DNA of 64,000 nt, from NCBI GenBank assembly GCA_038087015.1, contig JASBNA010000046.1:186001-250000 (forward strand). The letters are read 5' to 3'. Positions 1 to 14,034 of the stretch are shown piece by piece (within the stretch, counting starts at the first letter, position 1; each line of letters opens with the position of its first letter). A model generated the notes under the pieces. It was not told the origin of the DNA, made no database searches, and worked only from the letters and a program-made list of their open reading frames with translations. Made by a program: the position numbers and the translations under genes. Origin of the DNA: Cerrena zonata. Lineage: Eukaryota > Basidiomycota > Agaricomycetes > Polyporales > Cerrenaceae.

Positions 1-3000
1 GACATTCCTTATCCTCCCTCCAGTCATGGCTCGGAATTACCTAGGAATGCATCACCACTCTTTGATGGTGACTTTTTTGGACGCAACTACTCGAACGAGG
101 ACTTTCCTGGCTGGGATGATGATAGCGCCCGTGACAACAACGCTGAAAAGGATACTGAGGACGAGGATGAGGACGATGCAGCATTGAGCAATGATTTACG
201 CGCAGCACCTATCGATGACCATATCCGGAACGATTGGGAGCCTGCTCCACCCACTCAGAATGGTGCTCCCACCGGGACCCATACCCAGGATGACGAACGT
301 GACCGCCAACAAGCTGAAGAGCATGCACGACATATTCGGAATACTGAAGAAACTCTTCATGAGCCCCGTAAACGTGTCAAATTTACTCGCGGTAATGCAG
401 GCGCCCCAATCTCGCAGGGTAGCAAGAACGAATACGAAAGTCAGAATGCAGACTCTAACATATGGGCACCATTCCAGTCTCAGCTTGATTGGGAGATAGC
501 TCATTGGGCAAAAGTTCATGGCCCCGGTTCGACTGCCTTCACAAAACTTCTTAAAATAGAAGGGGTTAGTAACTCTTCCGTACTTATCCCTGTCATCCAT
601 GCTAACTCAAATCCTTCTTACATAGGTCCGCACACGTCTTAACCTGTCTTACGGGTCATCAAATGAGCTCAATCAGATCATTGATGAACAACTTCCTGGG
701 CGTCCACGATTTATGCGCAAACAAGTTGTTGTTGAAGCTGCAGGCGAAGCATTCGAATTCTACTATCGTGACATCATACAGTGTGTAAGGTCGCTTTTTG
801 GTGACCCCGAGTTTGCACCACATCTCATTTTCGCACCAGAGCGTCACTACACAGACGATGATGAGACGAATAGGGAGTATAGTGAGATGCACACTGGAGA
901 GTGGTGGTGGGACACACAGGTACGGATTCAAGTTTTCTATAGTAATGTCTATTTATTGTAGCTTATCATTATATTTTCGCGATCTAGATTGTCCTGGAAA
1001 ACGCAAATGGGGGTGCCACTATAATCCCCGTCATCATTTCTACCGACAAAACACAATTAACACTCTTCCGAAACAAGACGGCATACCCTATATACCTCAC
1101 AATCGGGAATATCCCCAAAGATATTCGTCGCAAGCCATCTCGTCACGCGCAAATTCTGGTTGGCTACCTCCCTTCCACTCGACTTACACAAATTACCTCT
1201 CATACATCACGACGACGTACCCTTGCCAACCTCTTTCACACCTGCATGCAGTTTCTCCTCGCTCCTCTCCAGACCGCCGGTGTTGATGGTATCGCAATGA
1301 TGTCTGGCGATGGGGTTACCCGTAGATGCCATCCAATTTTTGCTGTCTTTGTTGGTGACTATCCCGAACAGTTGCTTGTCGCATGCTTGAAGAATGGTGA
1401 TTGTCCCACTTGTCCAATACCCCGTGATGAACTAGGGTCTGGTTCAGTGCTAGAACCCCGTGATTTGGGTCCTATTCTTGATGCTCTTGACACTATGGAT
1501 GGGGATCCATCAGAATTTGCCCGAGCATGTGTCGAAGCTGGCATCAAGCCTGTCTATCACCCATTTTGGTATGGCTTACCATTTGTAGACCCGTTTCTAT
1601 CTATCACGCCCGATGTCCTTCACCAGCTCTACCAAGGACTAGTCAAGCACCTTGTTGCATGGCTCATTGCCGGATTCGGAGCAGCTGAAATCGACGCGCG
1701 TTGTCGCCGGATGCCTCCAAACCATGGTACACGGCTATTCACAAAGGGAATTTCAACGTTATCACGAGTTTCAGGTCAAGAGCATCGAGATATGTGCCGT
1801 GTTCTACTTGGGCTCATTGTGGATATGCGTCTTCCTTCTGGGGCATCTACAGTGCGCTTAGTTCGAGCAGTTCGTGGGATGCTCGATTTCTTCTACATCG
1901 CGCAATACAAGGTACAGACTAAAAACACGCTTGATGACATGGAAGCGGCACTCGCAGCTTTCCATGAAAACAAGTCTGTATTTATTGTCCTAGGTATACG
2001 GTCTCAATTCAATCTCCCGAAGCTTCATAATGTTGGTCACTATCGACGTCTTATTGTGCGCTTTGGAGCAACGGATAACTACAGCACTCAAACAACGGAA
2101 CGACTACACATTGATTTTGCCAAAGAAGCATACGAGGCTACAAATCACAAGGAAGAATTCGCACAGATGACGGCTTGGCTAGAACGAATCGAGAAGATCT
2201 CACGTCACCAGTCTTATATTGATTGGCGTCGCAGAACGTCCACACCTGCTATACCTAATCCACCATCACGGTCTCCTACCAACCCAAATAAATCCTCACT
2301 CGGCATCAAAATGACACGTAACCCATCTGTTCGCTCTGTTCCCCTCGACGATCTGGCCGTCCACTATGGCACAATAGACATCCGGAATGCACTGGCTTCT
2401 TTTATTGCAAAGTGGAACGACCCATCTCTCACTGGTTCACGACTTAATGCCGCTGCCGCAAGGGTTAATCTGCCTATGCGTACTCTTCCAGTCTTTCACA
2501 AAATCCGATTCTCAGATGGAGACGAGTGCAATCTAGACGATGCACTCGCTTTCAATGATGTAGCACACATCAAACCTGCAAGTGTTGATTCACAAGGTCG
2601 GCCTGTTCCTGCTCGATTCGACACTGTCCTTGTTGATCGCGGGAATGGTGGCTCTGTGGGGGTAAAAGGTATATATCTAATGTGCTATCATAAAGGGTTT
2701 CACACTCACAAGTCCCTTTCTAGGATATCAGGTGGCTCAAGTTCGTGCCGTGTTTCTCCTTTCGAATAAAACATGTCGCAATGTATTCTCGCCTGGTAGT
2801 GAGTGGCCGAACCACTTGGCATACGTCGAATGGTTCTCACCGTTTTCCCGCACTCCCCACCGAGATCATAAGATGTACAAAGTGTCGCGAGAAGTGCAGG
2901 GCGGTGAGCGACGTGCCTCGGTCATACCAGTGCATAACATAAAACGGACTGTTATGCTTTTCCCTATGTTTGGGACAGTCGCAGATAGGAGTTGGTCTTC

Positions 3001-3079
3001 AGACACTGTCTTAGATAAATGTAGTGTTTTCTATGTAAATCCCTTTGTAGATGAACATTCTTATCGAACTATTTGTTGA
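1..3079 (+). CDS. Plavaka-family transposase (5' end outside window)
   Basis: This is a DDE-type transposase of the basidiomycete Plavaka group, relatives of CACTA elements. The frame is open from base 1. My exon model is <1-564, 626-919, 988-2668 and 2724-3079; phases agree at every junction and give 964 residues in the window. I recognise the family from its catalytic-core blocks: DGVTRRCHPIFAVFVGDYPE near 1300, the TPDVLHQLYQGLVKHLV block near 1610, RRMPPNHG near 1710, LPKLHNVGHYRRLIVRFGATDNY near 2010, and ERLHIDFAKEAYEATN near 2100. The last exon carries the usual C-terminal end. No stop or frameshift interrupts the exons, so the copy may encode a functional protein. The N-terminal part present is acidic and charged. 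I saw no terminal inverted repeat after the stop. Confidence 0.85.
1..3079 (+). mobile_element. Plavaka DNA transposon, minimal extent
   Basis: The extent given is only the transposase gene. The left end lies outside the window. The right terminus was not found: I saw no convincing terminal inverted repeat or target-site duplication in the following few hundred bases. Confidence 0.7.
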
Positions 3080-6000
3080 GATCGAAGATTTCCTTATGTA
3101 TAATAGCCACTTTCCGAAAAATAGCACGAGACGGTGAAGATTAGTACCATTAGCACTCAAATATCACACAAAAGCACGAATAGTTACTATTCTAGGGAAG
3201 GTTAGAAATCAGACTTTTTCCTGATGGCCTATGTGTCTGTCTAAAGGGTAAGTACCGACGCGTCTCATTGGATAATGGTCATTTCCTCACCTTATAACTT
3301 CTGCATCATACATCCCTCAAGTCGTTCAAACGGGATTCAGTGTTCTCCGCATAAAACCTCGTCATTTTATGCAGTTTACCGCCCAAACAACTGTACAGAC
3401 AGGCTCTCGCAAGGTTTCCAGGTGTTTCGCCCCATTCCCACCGCCATGCAGGCACACGCCTTCCTTCAACTTCCTCCGACCTTCATTTTATACATTCGGA
3501 ACCTTGTTATGTCCGCCATTAGGACATCGCTCACTCTGATCTCGGGCCATCCAAACCCGAACACAAAACACACGCCGATGCCTTTACGAACGGAGCGTGT
3601 TCGAAAAAAAATTCCAACACTCTTTATACCGAAATATCCAAATACCTCACCGTATCGCTATGCCTCGTGATGATTGACATATGGCGGAAACGACCCAGCT
3701 AAGGAACGGTAAAGTTTCTTGGAACAGATAAAAATTGTTCAACTAATCACAATGATGTGATTTTAGTGACGGCGACGCGATGAGCTCCTCCGGAGGCCTA
3801 ATAAAGTTGCTGTGTTTTTCTTTTCGACGGCACATCGATCAAGGTCATGGTCTCCGCTCTTAGATACTGATAAATCTAGGTACCGAACATCTAGCTCTAA
3901 ACATCACCACGCACCTAACGCTTATGAGTATGTCATATGCAATACCATCGATACTACGATTCAACATTTCACCGTAAACTTAGATCACTCGTACAACAAA
4001 GTTTGACTCTCGATGTTTTTTCCGAGCCATTGCGGACCTAAGATTCGAATGGAACCCATAAATCGGTCATGTACGTTCGAGTAATATCTTTGTGAGCTGG
4101 CGTCCAGTCTCTTGCGTCATCTCAGCTTTACGATTTACAAGACTTCAACTGGTCCGCCACTAGCTTCATAATTGAGACTAGATCGTTGCTGTCGAGATAT
4201 AGGCGTACTTCATGACATTCCAAAGCTGTGGATCGTCGCATTGCCCCGTATCGGCGGTGATGGCTCGAAAGGTTTTTGACATCGATTTTCAAATCCCCCT
4301 TCGGTGAGTCTGCCGCCTGAATCAGAACCCAATGTTTGTACCTTACCTTGTATCATATGCAAATACTGTAACGTGGCGGAAACTCCAGCAAGTTACAGGC
4401 CGTATCTGTATGGCTCACATACAATTCTTGCACTCTCAGGCTACTTGGGGCTCAAATATGATCCATTGATTGTGGACTTGGGATTAAAACATATCCAAAC
4501 CGGTCACAACGACACAGTTACCAAGTTCGAACTCGGGTGTAATGTACGTTGACTTCTCGGTAGACTCTTCCTGAACTCTATTCTTGATCTACTTCCATAT
4601 CCCTTCAGAACTCTATACACGGACACAATAAGGGGCCCGGGAATTGCAGAAGGATACAACTCTAGAAGATTGTGACCAAACGGGTATGTAAACACTCAAT
4701 TGTATCTGATGGACTGTCACTTAAAAGTCATCACATGGTGATTTGTGTCTTCGCAATATGATTACTTCATGGTCGCATGTTGAGCTGCACATCTTGGCTC
4801 GTTCTCATAGTACCCGGTGTGCTATCATTTACTCGCTTCACCTGCAGTCCGCCCCCGATAGGAGTTCGGAGAGCTAATCGTGAATTCAATCCCATTCATC
4901 ACTCCTTTTAGGGATACCTGAAGGAAATCGTGTGACTTTGTAAGTAACACACACTCGCGAGCAGATTGAGCTGACTTCAAGTTAAGAGAAACAACCAAAC
5001 AGCAACTTGAGAGCAATTCGCCTCAAGTCACGCATTTAGGAACTACTCTGATTCAACCATATTAAAAGAACCCGGTGAGGAACGGCCTCTCGGCAGAAAT
5101 GGCAAAATAAAACCACCATGATCAATTGTAGGTTTTTGTACTATGTTGTCCGGATATTCACGTTGAAATGATACCCGAAAATAAGGTTTGAGGAAGCTAC
5201 TTCGCCATCTCGGCTTGATGGACCCTCAATGTCCTCAATATTGGTACAGGTGTATCTTTAACACAGGTCTGTCTTCTTGAGCCTCTGACGAAGTAATTCA
5301 CTATCTAGCGCAGATCGTGATTTGGCTTCGACTTGTCTCTTGAGCTTGGGGTTGTTCCGCTGCAGTGGGAATCCCGTGAGCTTGATGTGGTAAACAACTC
5401 CCGACTCACGCTTCCCGTCAAAAGTTCGTGAGTATTTATTTAGAATTCACTGGACAGATGGCTCTAACGAGAAGGGCACCGATCACTCGCAAGACGGCAC
5501 TTCATGTTTTCGACCGGATAGATCGACATGAATGTAGTGATTTGGTCCGTGACTTCAAAATGATAATCAATACAAATTTAAGAAACGATAACCACCGCTT
5601 GCGGGGAAGACGACGTGAGGTCTACATTCTTTCTGTATCACAATTGTAACCAGGACTATCGCGGTATTCAAGACCCAAACTTACATCGGAGTAACGCATC
5701 GGAAATGCTATTCTTATTACTCCGATTCACGCGATTAGTTCAGGTACCAACTCCGTTTGCGGTCTACGCTTACTTCTCGCAAGATTCTCCCTCTCTTCGT
5801 CTAACAGAATGGCCTCTATCAGACATTGACATTAGATGGAAATGACCCATTCATGGCCCTGCCCATGATCTACCACATCTTTGCGGTTGATTTTCAACTT
5901 GGCCATGATACTTCATTTATCAACCCTAGACGTCCCCGAGCGTAACGGTTGGTTGTCTTCGACCGTGCGCCCGTCTTGAGGTTGCCAGGGTACAAGCGGG

Positions 6001-9000
6001 CTGATTTCTCCTCCTCCTCATCGTAAAGGACCACAGCCTAGAGCTGCATACTCGCTCCGCCTATGGACGGATCACGCGCTAGTTCTCTCAACTTTTTATC
6101 GGCCACAAGTTTAGTGACCCCCTAGCTTATTGACTCCAGTTCTCAAGCCCTTCTTTGTACCATCAACCTAGACCATTATTATTTGAGCAGCAAGAACACT
6201 AGAGCAAGGTCTGTGCATGACATAATCCTCTCGTCTTTAGGCTCACCTAAATAAGGTTCACTGTTGACCGCCCGCTCAAGATAGATCGTTATGCAAACAA
6301 AATCTATGCGTCTATCTGTGGCGCCGCCAGCCTACGATATGCGCCGTTATACGATAAATTCAAGAACCTTTAGTCAGTGACCAATGTTCGCCGTACCCCA
6401 CGAAACGACGTAGCTATCATCTTCTTACCACTCCCTGAAATATGATCAGGCCATAATAGCAAAGACGGCGTTGTCTCAGGCTAAGCGCGACTTACCTTTC
6501 TTGAGATATTCAGGATACATAGCTCTGACATTAACGTCGTCATATAACTCGGGGATCGGCCCAGTTTCACTCGAAATCACACCTTGGCGATATGGAGTGT
6601 GATCACGCCAGACGACCTATTCCTTGTGTCCGTCATTCACGCTCGCAGAGTACTAGTCCGACGGATGCTTCGCGGATTGTTCTGTTACATTATTATCAAT
6701 GACAACTCATCATGTTTACTCAGACCTTCTGGAAGCACTGTATGTAGCCTGACTTCTCAAAGCCGGGTTTATGCTAAACCTCGGGACAACATACGTATTG
6801 GGTCTCTCTAGCTCACTGAGCGATGTCGGACGTAGGCCGAACGTTGATTCCAATGGGTTAGTGTACGGCCCCGTTTCGCGACGTGGTGCGTTCCATGTGC
6901 AGATCAAAGTTATGGACCTTGCTCGGTATTCGGAGAAATGCGATGCATGCTCTGTTAGCCTTCATGAACATAGGTCGCTGGCAGTGTTCCATTCTTAGGC
7001 ATCCTCTCTATCTCATTATGCCTGATCCTTTCATAGCAGTGATACAACAGAAATCCCCGAGATTGATAGAAGTGTTGATGCCTGAGCATATGAAGATCGT
7101 CACAATATTTCCAGTGTGCATGGGCAATTGGTTATACAAATTCAACCATAGGTAGCCATATATATTTGAGTAAGTATTTATTCAAGTTGCCGTTGATTTA
7201 ATACGGATCTCAAACTGGGTCGCTTCAAATTTTTTAAAAGATTCAAGGCGGCGACATGAGAATGAGAATTATTTATGACTCTCACCCGCAGTGCAGCTAC
7301 AGTTGAGAGCTTCTGGTTGAAGCAAGGATATGATCTGTATACTTGTTGATGCCGGGATATCGATTGACATGAGAATGACCTATATGGATACAGCAAGCAA
7401 GAAACCCCGCGGTTCGAAAGAACGTATGTATCAAGCTAAGAGAACATGAATGTATGAGAGAAGAAACGTCGGTGCGGCAGGTCTGAATGAAGAAAATGGA
7501 AAGGCGGTGTCGTGATTCCAATCAGAGCCTATCATACCAGAAAGCGTGGAAGCATGTTCTGGCAGCGCTCTCCATTTCGTCCAAGCTTTTCAACAGCAAT
7601 TACTGCCAGTCTGTCCACTGATTTGCGGGTAACGGGAAACACCGACGTAATGGCTGTGGGATGTCGAGAATCGAGATTAGCAGATGCTAGTTAAAATCGT
7701 GACGAAACAGAGGTATGGAACACGGGTAATTCCTGGAGCCGTTTGAATCTACCAGGACAAAAGTTGATAACATGATAAACACAAAAACGGAATAAAAGGG
7801 GTACGCCACAATATAAATCGATCGGGATACATACTCCACCACACTGGCAGAGCAAAAGTAGCACCCAAATCGGGGGATCCGGGGAGTCCCTTCAAAACAC
7901 GAGGGGTGTGTAGTGTATGTGTAGATGATCGGTGCCACAGGCTCGATATCCGTAAGGAGATATGAGGGTGGCAGGAAAGCCTCGGGGAGAATGTTTGTTG
8001 AATGAGTTGACCGTGACTTGTCACGGCACGCCTTGAGTCAACGATTCGACAGGACTCGGATGAAGGCAAAAAACTTAAAAAACTGGTTTGAAATTAAGGA
8101 ATAAAGTATGGGACCATGATAATCTACAATTTTGGGATTGAAGGACGCCGCGAAGCAAGGGATGATCCAAGGTCGCGGCGTTCGTCATGTTTGCTCGGAC
8201 TTTCTCGGTCGTCAGTCTCTAAGTGCTGATGGCGTTTGTCATGGTTATTCGGTTCCTGCATTCTCGGCATTTGGGCATATCAAGTTTGTATACCTCACTT
8301 CGTGGATACCCAAATGCTGATGTATCAACGGGACAAATGGTGAGGTAAACATGGGGTCAACCCGAACGCCAACATGGTAACGCATTCACCGAGATAAGTG
8401 TACCGGGAACTTAGAAACGCTAGGATTGGACGCCGACGGTATCAGAGGATCAAACGGACACTGGCACATACCATTTGCTGGTATGCTTCATGAGGTAGAA
8501 AGTCACCTGAAAGCCTGGAGATAAACACGAAGCTAGTATCTCAAACAAGACCTTGATAATTATTTATGATTATAATCACCATTTCAAGCGCAACATACAT
8601 CGGTCGTAAGGATATTGAGATACCGCACAGATTGATGTCACTCTGATCATGTTAAACATGTTTAATATCGCCAATGCTCAACACTGAATCTTATACACAC
8701 GCGGAGCACGAGAAATAGAGTATTTGTGGGGATCAGAGCTCCCATTTCACTTGATAGCTCCGGTATCTAACATCGTAGTGTCAACCGAGAAGTTGATAGG
8801 GTAGAATGGTCAGGTCATCACCATGTTGTAAAAGGCAGAGGCTTCGGAACTCGCTCCGTACTAGCTGATCGTTAACATGGGAGTGATAGACATCAGAGGC
8901 TAGTAGGATCCAACTTGATCATGAGGCGTGAGGTCATGACTTGCGCATGCTTGGCCTTGAACTTGAAAACAAGGGAAGGCTATGATCAATTCGACGATTC

Positions 9001-11400
9001 ATGTCAAAGAAATTTTGAGTTGAAAAGAACCTACCCTGGTACCCACATTACAACAATTCAATAGTACTAGCCAAGAGTGCAAGATGGGGGGTTGAATCAT
9101 GCACTAATATTAGGTGCCGTGTAGCTGGGATATTGATGAACCGAAGGCGATGCAAGAAAGAACAAGAGTGACCTATCACTATGACAGGATCAATGAACCA
9201 GGCGCAGCAAAATTCCCCTGCATCTCTTCTTTTCGGGTCGTCGGAGGTGAAGAGAAGGAGAATACAAGGGATCCTTCAAGGCCAAGTCCATCGAGAGTGA
9301 CGTCTACGAGACAACCTATTGAAATTCGCAATACACTCGATACGATCAAGTTAGACTCGGGTAAGTTGCCACGGAAATAGTGTGGCATGAAATAGATGGT
9401 ACTTAGATCTTGTAAACCCTTCGGGAACTTGAAATCGAAAAGCCGGCAAGTTCGATGAATCACAAATACACCGGATGTTGTTGTTTACTGTCCATAAAAG
9501 CCGGCGGTATCGATATCATCAACAAATTCACCTGCAACGTCAGAAACACCTTCTCCGAGCGTTAATTTCATTTGACATACGCATGGAAGAGTGCAATAGT
9601 AGAGCAGTATGAATGCATGGAACGTAATTATCATAAGAACGCATCGCCTCTTATGAAGTACACCCGTGGCTTCGTTTTCAACCCATGTTCTGTTGACCCA
9701 CCGCGTTCGCGAAAGCAAAGTGGAACCCATAGTGCGGATTTTGATAGCAAATATCACTTTAGACATTAATGTTCGATGAGTAAACATGTACGAGGGTAAA
9801 CCACTGGGAAAATGCCTTCCATCCGATGACGTGGGCGATGTCCGGCGAAATGACTCAATCTGCCAGCCTTTCATACATATGTTTTTTTTTGGGTTTTACA
9901 GCTGATTTTACCAGAACCCGAACTTTGCGACGAGACCGAGGTTGCGTATGGTCAACGTGCAGCAAGGTCTGATACTCGGGTTCAGTCGGGGATGACGCTC
10001 TAAGGGTCCTAGACAGCGGAAACGTGGACATTTGAGATGATCCGCCAGAGGTGGCTTCTACATGTTACCCGTACATCGACGCATCGTGAACGTGGCCTGT
10101 CTCGAGCATGAATGCCATTGCGAATGCCGACTCGATGACAGGTCGTGTGCTGTTCGGACATCATGCATCAAGCGTCAAGACCATGATCACAACCGAAATC
10201 ATTCCAAAGGTACTCGGAGTGGGTACAGCAACAGAGGAAGAGTAGGCATCGGATGCCCGCCAGATGTCGCGGGAATAACCATCAGTATGAGTGTGGGTCC
10301 ATGGCAGTTTTCGGGAAGCAATTACTTTTTACGCTTCAGACCTCATATACTGTCGTCAGAAACCTAGAAGTCGAAGGAGATGAAGCTCGGCCGTAGTTTG
10401 AGTAGCTCACGGTTCGAGTGATTAGAGGGGTCTAAATGATGATAACAAAGATCCATAGATGCGCAGATGAACGGATGGACGAACGTACGAAGACACGAAG
10501 GTACCATCGAACCCGTCATCGAACCTAAACGAACCTAGGAAGTGGTTTAGAGAACGCGGGATTCTGAGGTTGATGAAAAGAAGTGAGGAAAGACAGACCA
10601 AATCAAGCACGGAACTCCAAAGTTGAAATACACAAACGATTATATTGACGGCGGAGAAGAAAGAAGATTTCTCCGCCTCGTCGGTCTGGGCCAATTTTGA
10701 GCTGGCTCTCACGCTGTCTGTAGCTAATTCAATCCCAGCTATCTTTCCAGCCGTGCTCGTGTTCCGGCATGAGTACCGTTATCGAGGCACCTTTCAACCT
10801 TTCAACCTACAGCTTGAACTTGAAAACTGAGAGACTTCCAAATATGGGAAGGCGGCGAACTACATATTTCCAAATTGGGAATATTCACATAAGTTGGGCA
10901 TCAGGTCCGAGAACATGTCCGAATTATGCAGTAACACTGAAAAGTAACAGGGATATTTTGATTCACGAGCAGGCAGTTGCCACAGTCTGAAGAGATAAAG
11001 GGTCCGAACCGGCGGATGTGGCAAATTGCAGTGAAAGAGACGTATGAACGTACACCGCAACGAGAATTTGGAGTTGCAGCAGGAATGGTACTACGCCAGT
11101 GGGTAAGAATGGTACCAGATTGGTCTTGTTGTCGTACTCCGAGGCGAATGAGGTGAAGGTGGTGAGAAATGCCAATGGGGATCGGAGGGAAAATGGGTGC
11201 CTGAGATCGATTCGAATTCGCAGAGTCCAACTTCCGCTCGGGCGTCCGGCTGAGCCACGAGGCAGTCCCCCTCTCAACAAGAGTCCAATAATAATCCAAG
11301 GCGAAAATGAGGTTCGCGTGGCTAAAGGGAGCTAGACCCACATTGGCAGGAGTCAGAAGCGGGCGAGATTAGGAAAGATCCTGTGGTGAACTGATACCGG
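3080..11400. other. Gene-poor stretch, no supportable gene
   Basis: About 8.3 kb in which every open frame is short, overlaps others on both strands, lacks family motifs and does not join into a spliced model with consistent phases. No tRNA or rRNA stood out. It may be decayed transposon sequence next to the Plavaka gene, but nothing recognisable remains to prove that. Confidence 0.5.
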
Positions 11401-14034
11401 CAAGACATGCTGTGGGATCACTAAATGATTCGCTCCTTAATTGCCTTGTATAGGTGATTTGCGACTGTTTGTTGAGTGTTTGTACACATGGGAAATGGGG
11501 AAATGATGACAGGACCATCCCTGGTGCATCGTTCTGCCAGGTTGGCGGGAGTCAAGCGTTCGGATTCGGATCCCATTCCACGACTTCCTGACGCTGGTCC
11601 CAACGAATTGTTCTTGTCCAGACCTCATATAACTCACCCAGCCGAAAGACGCCGGAGGGGAGTGTACTCTGGTTTTCCGTTGCCCATCTCTTCGTCCTTC
11701 CCTAGTTCCTGGTCACCGAGCAGTGTGCCAGTGTGTGTCTGTTGTCTCACTCTGATAGTACATCTCGTACTTTCGTCCATATCTTCCGCTTCTATCGTCG
11801 TCTCCCGGTACTTATTGCAGCATCTACCTCTTCCTATAATATCTCGTCATCGCCTACCTAAGACCCTATTACCCCGTTACTTCGACTTATAATAATCTCG
11901 CACACACCCTTACCTCCCAGACACTTCGTCGCGGTCGACTCTTGCTTCTTTCCGCCCGTCCGTCCCTGTCTGCCGTTGCCACATTCCAACGCCAAGCGAG
12001 TGTCCCTAGAATTATTCTCTGCCTACCCATATAATTCGGATTCAATCTATATATCCATAGTCTCTTCCTTGGACTTCCACTTCTGTCCTATTCACCACAC
12101 CCATACCGCACATCCATCGGTATCCAGGATAACCAAGCCCCATTTGCGTGCTTGTCCGACGTACCCATCGCCCGATCGACTGCCGTCCTGTCCAAGCACT
12201 GCCAGCCTTCTCGACCACCTCCCTAATTTGGACATCGGTCTGGATTGAAACAGCAAAAGCGGAGTGCTCAGACCTCACAAGTTTGCATCGATTTAGTCGG
12301 ATATTTGGACCCGCTTGTTGTGACCGCGTCTCAAGAACACAGCAGCCGTCTGGGCCGGAAGTATTTTCGTTCTTAGGCTGGCGCGTGAGTGAACCCGGTG
12401 AGATCTCCTTCCTGATCAATCTCGCTGCCCCACTCGTCCTCTCGTCACCTTCCGTTCGCTTATCGCCCATAACTGACCATTTCCTCCACCTTTCTCTTAG
12501 GTTTCAATTAGCTCCCGTGTTGCTCTCGTGGTATATTCGACCCTTGCACACGCGTCAAGGTGAACCTCGCCTCCTCAGAACCTCACCTCCTTCCCTTCCC
12601 GATCATCCATCGTGAATCTCACCACCATCTTTCCCTCCCCATCATCATCATCTTCCTGACTTTCTACCTTTAACCTCTGCATTCTACCTCATCTCCTTCA
12701 TCTACCTTGTCCAATATCATCTTGACCAACCGAGGCCCCTTGGAAGACGCCTCCGATCTCTGAACGCTTACATCGTAACCAAAAGGTACGCAACGCCCCC
12801 TCGTTTTCATTTTGCTTCATTGCCTTTATTGCTTTGATTTGCTTCCATCATCTCTTTATTTCTTCATTGCTCCTACATCATTGCCTCCGGCCATTTGTTT
12901 TGTGATTGGCCCCTTCTGTGTTCGAAATTATTTGGAATTTGGAATAATCAAACTGACTGACGCCTTTTGCTTGTATTGGATCCAACTCTCCCCCTTGGAA
13001 CTTACTTGATCGTTCTCTTGATCGCATCTTCACTCCGTCTCGTCCGCACTCCGCCTGGCCGTCGGGTCTTCATCAATAACCTGGCTTTATCAAACTATCC
13101 ATTCGCTCATTCGTCCATGCCTGCGCCTATTCCACTATCCCACCATCACACTCGATCCTTCTGGTCACCGCCTCTTCCCTGCCAATCTTCCCATATCTTC
13201 CCATAACATCTTCCCCTCAACCTGTCTGACGTTTGCCATCGCACACGTCCACATCCACGATACACTATCCCCGCTACGCTGTACGCCCATACACATTATA
13301 TCGGACTCGACGCTGTACTCCACGCGTCCCGTATTCCACACGGCACCCGATGTCTCCGCCTCTTCGTCCTCAACCTCACGTTAATCGTCCCCTTACGCCA
13401 AACGCGTGCCTTTCGTGTGTTCACTCTGCTGTCATCTGCCTTTTCTGGTACCCATCAGTTGTCCTGCCTAGTGCCGGCTCCCGTGCATAACGTGCGTTTC
13501 ATCCGTTGTTGATTTGTTCCCCTCTGTCTCCCCTTCTTCCCACCTATACACTCCTCCCTTCTATCATATCTATCACTCCTTTACATTCCGCAACCCTATC
13601 ACTCTATCGTACTGTCACTATCGCAGTGTTACATATATTACTCCCCACACTTGCCATTCACTTTGATCTTCCACCCTCCCCGCATCCTCCCTTTCCGTTT
13701 CACCCCAGGGCTCGATCCCCAACCCGACTCACATTCCATATCACATCCCACTACGATCGACCATCGCCTCTTACGACTTCCACTTTATATCTTCATAATC
13801 GCCTCTCCAAAATCCTACATTCTACATTCACCTAGTTTCATCACCTACCGGGTTGGGTGGATTCGAGCTCGTTCATCCTTGACTATATTTTCCCCCTCAT
13901 TCACAATCTTATAATTCCACACACTTTTCCATCTTACTCATACATTCATATAACACCGTATTAACTAACGATCCAATCTACCCACAGTTATAATTTCTAA
14001 CGAACGCATTCGGAATCTTACATCCATAAATCTA
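11400..14034 (+). promoter_or_regulatory. Long pyrimidine-rich leader upstream of STE12
   Basis: From about 11600 to the STE12 start the plus strand is strongly enriched in C and T, with many runs such as TCCTC and CCATC. Several overlapping open frames in this stretch have low-complexity Ser/Pro/Leu translations typical of CT-rich DNA and look non-coding. A good donor consensus (AAAAG|GTACGC) lies at about 12786, so part of this stretch could be a spliced 5' untranslated leader. Pyrimidine-rich promoters and leaders are common ahead of fungal regulatory genes; the transcription start cannot be placed from sequence. Confidence 0.4.

Noticed and set aside
11476..13914. Many overlapping plus-strand frames of 60-155 codons upstream of STE12
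   Set aside because: They overlap each other in several frames and have Ser/Pro/Leu-rich translations expected from CT-rich DNA. They lack motifs, so I treat them as non-coding leader.
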